DNA of 32,076 nucleotides, from positions 1 through 32,076 of the forward strand of contig CANQRA010000009.1 in the NCBI GenBank assembly GCA_947626125.1, read 5' to 3'. Of the stretch, positions 31,791 to 32,076 are shown piece after piece. The first letter of the stretch is position 1. Each line of letters begins with the position of its first letter. Both the position numbers and the translations under genes were made by a program. Origin of the DNA: an uncultured Bacilli bacterium (GTDB taxonomy: Bacteria; Bacillota_I; Bacilli_A; RF39; UBA660). The notes beneath the pieces are model-generated. The model saw nothing but the letters and a program-made list of their open reading frames with translations. It had not been told where the DNA came from and searched no databases.

Positions 31791-32076
31791 ATGAAAAAGA
31801 AAATCGTAATTGGCTTCATGTTCGTTTTTGCTTGTTTTGCCTTGTCTGGATGTGGTTGTTCTAAATCTAATTTCTCTGTTTCATTTAATTCTAATGGCGG
31901 TTCTTCTGTGAGCTCTCAAACTGTTAAATCTGGTGAGTCTGCTTCTAAACCTGCTGACCCTACGAGAGACGGTTATACTTTCTCTGGCTGGTTCCTTGAT
32001 TTAAATGATTCTCAACCTTTTGATTTCTCTTCAAAAATTGATAAAGACATCACTCTTTTCGCTAAATGGAGCTCTA
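31791..32076 (+). CDS. Lipoprotein with InlB B-repeat (Flg_new-like), N-terminal part
   Basis: The gene runs off the window end. The start ATG follows AAAGGAGGAGG, one of the strongest ribosome sites here. A signal peptide ends FALSGC, a clear lipobox, so the protein is anchored outside the membrane. Next comes one Listeria-Bacteroides (InlB B-type) repeat: FSVSFNSNGGSSVSS through DPTRDGYTFSGWFLD to DKDITLFAKW. Such beta-grasp repeats are usually tandem in surface and adhesion proteins. Codon use differs from the rest of the window: Ser is almost always TCT instead of AGT, Leu is often CTT, and Phe is often TTC. This could mean high expression or recent transfer. Confidence 0.85.
   Translation, partial: MKKKIVIGFMFVFACFALSGCGCSKSNFSVSFNSNGGSSVSSQTVKSGESASKPADPTRDGYTFSGWFLDLNDSQPFDFSSKIDKDITLFAKWSS

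Noticed and set aside
1-32076. CRISPR array, tRNA or rRNA genes
   Set aside because: No regularly spaced repeats with unique spacers and no cloverleaf or rRNA-like GC-rich stretches were seen.

Overview
The window is strongly AT-rich DNA from a Gram-positive, low-GC bacterium with the standard genetic code: Trp is TGG and TGA, TAA and TAG all act as stops. Gene content points to a spore-forming member of the Bacilli, probably an uncultured gut-type lineage. It has a PASTA kinase, EzrA, a NifS/ThiI pair, the outer spore-coat organiser CotE, two tiny YjcZ-like sporulation peptides, and a heat-shock gene under a CIRCE/HrcA operator. Ribosome binding sites often match the extended anti-Shine-Dalgarno (GGTGAT, GGGAGTGAT), and several starts are TTG. 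Placement below the class level is inference.

Region by region: (1) 1-2067, end of a PrkC-type kinase, then rsgA and rpe in one tight operon. (2) 2192-6523, ezrA, a NifS-like cysteine desulfurase, thiI and a 62-aa ORF, closed by a terminator shared with a convergent fic gene. (3) 7528-11807, the fic and prs control regions, prs, ackA, and an overlapping nrnA-recX pair. (4) 11897-15969, a GNAT acetyltransferase, a gene split by a frameshift, prsA, two YjcZ-like peptides, and a gene split by one in-frame stop. (5) 15971-19223 on the minus strand, alkD-like, an unknown 281-aa gene, HIT and CapA-like genes. (6) 19372-23193, a 1273-aa surface protein. (7) 23364-24514, an Rpn/PD-(D/E)XK protein and a small ORF resembling only its tail. 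(8) 24593-27191, two unknown genes and cotE. (9) 27264-29655, rpsP, khpA and an unusual fusion of a degenerate IspH-like domain with a polyprenyl diphosphate synthase. (10) 29708-32076, an AAA ATPase (minus strand), hsp20, and the start of a lipoprotein with an InlB-type repeat and codon use unlike its neighbours.

Most genes are housekeeping. ThiI lacks a rhodanese domain and is paired with a desulfurase, as in Bacillus. RsgA and Rpe follow the kinase in a common Firmicutes order. PrsA, the CapA-like protein, the large surface protein and the lipoprotein act outside the membrane.

The most unusual items are the IspH-like/prenyl synthase fusion, whose Fe-S ligands are mostly gone; the desulfurase without a cysteine at its active-site loop; nrnA, which seems to lack any canonical start codon; the multidomain surface protein with a Cys-His-Asp arrangement; and palindromes or iterons placed directly on the prs and fic promoters.
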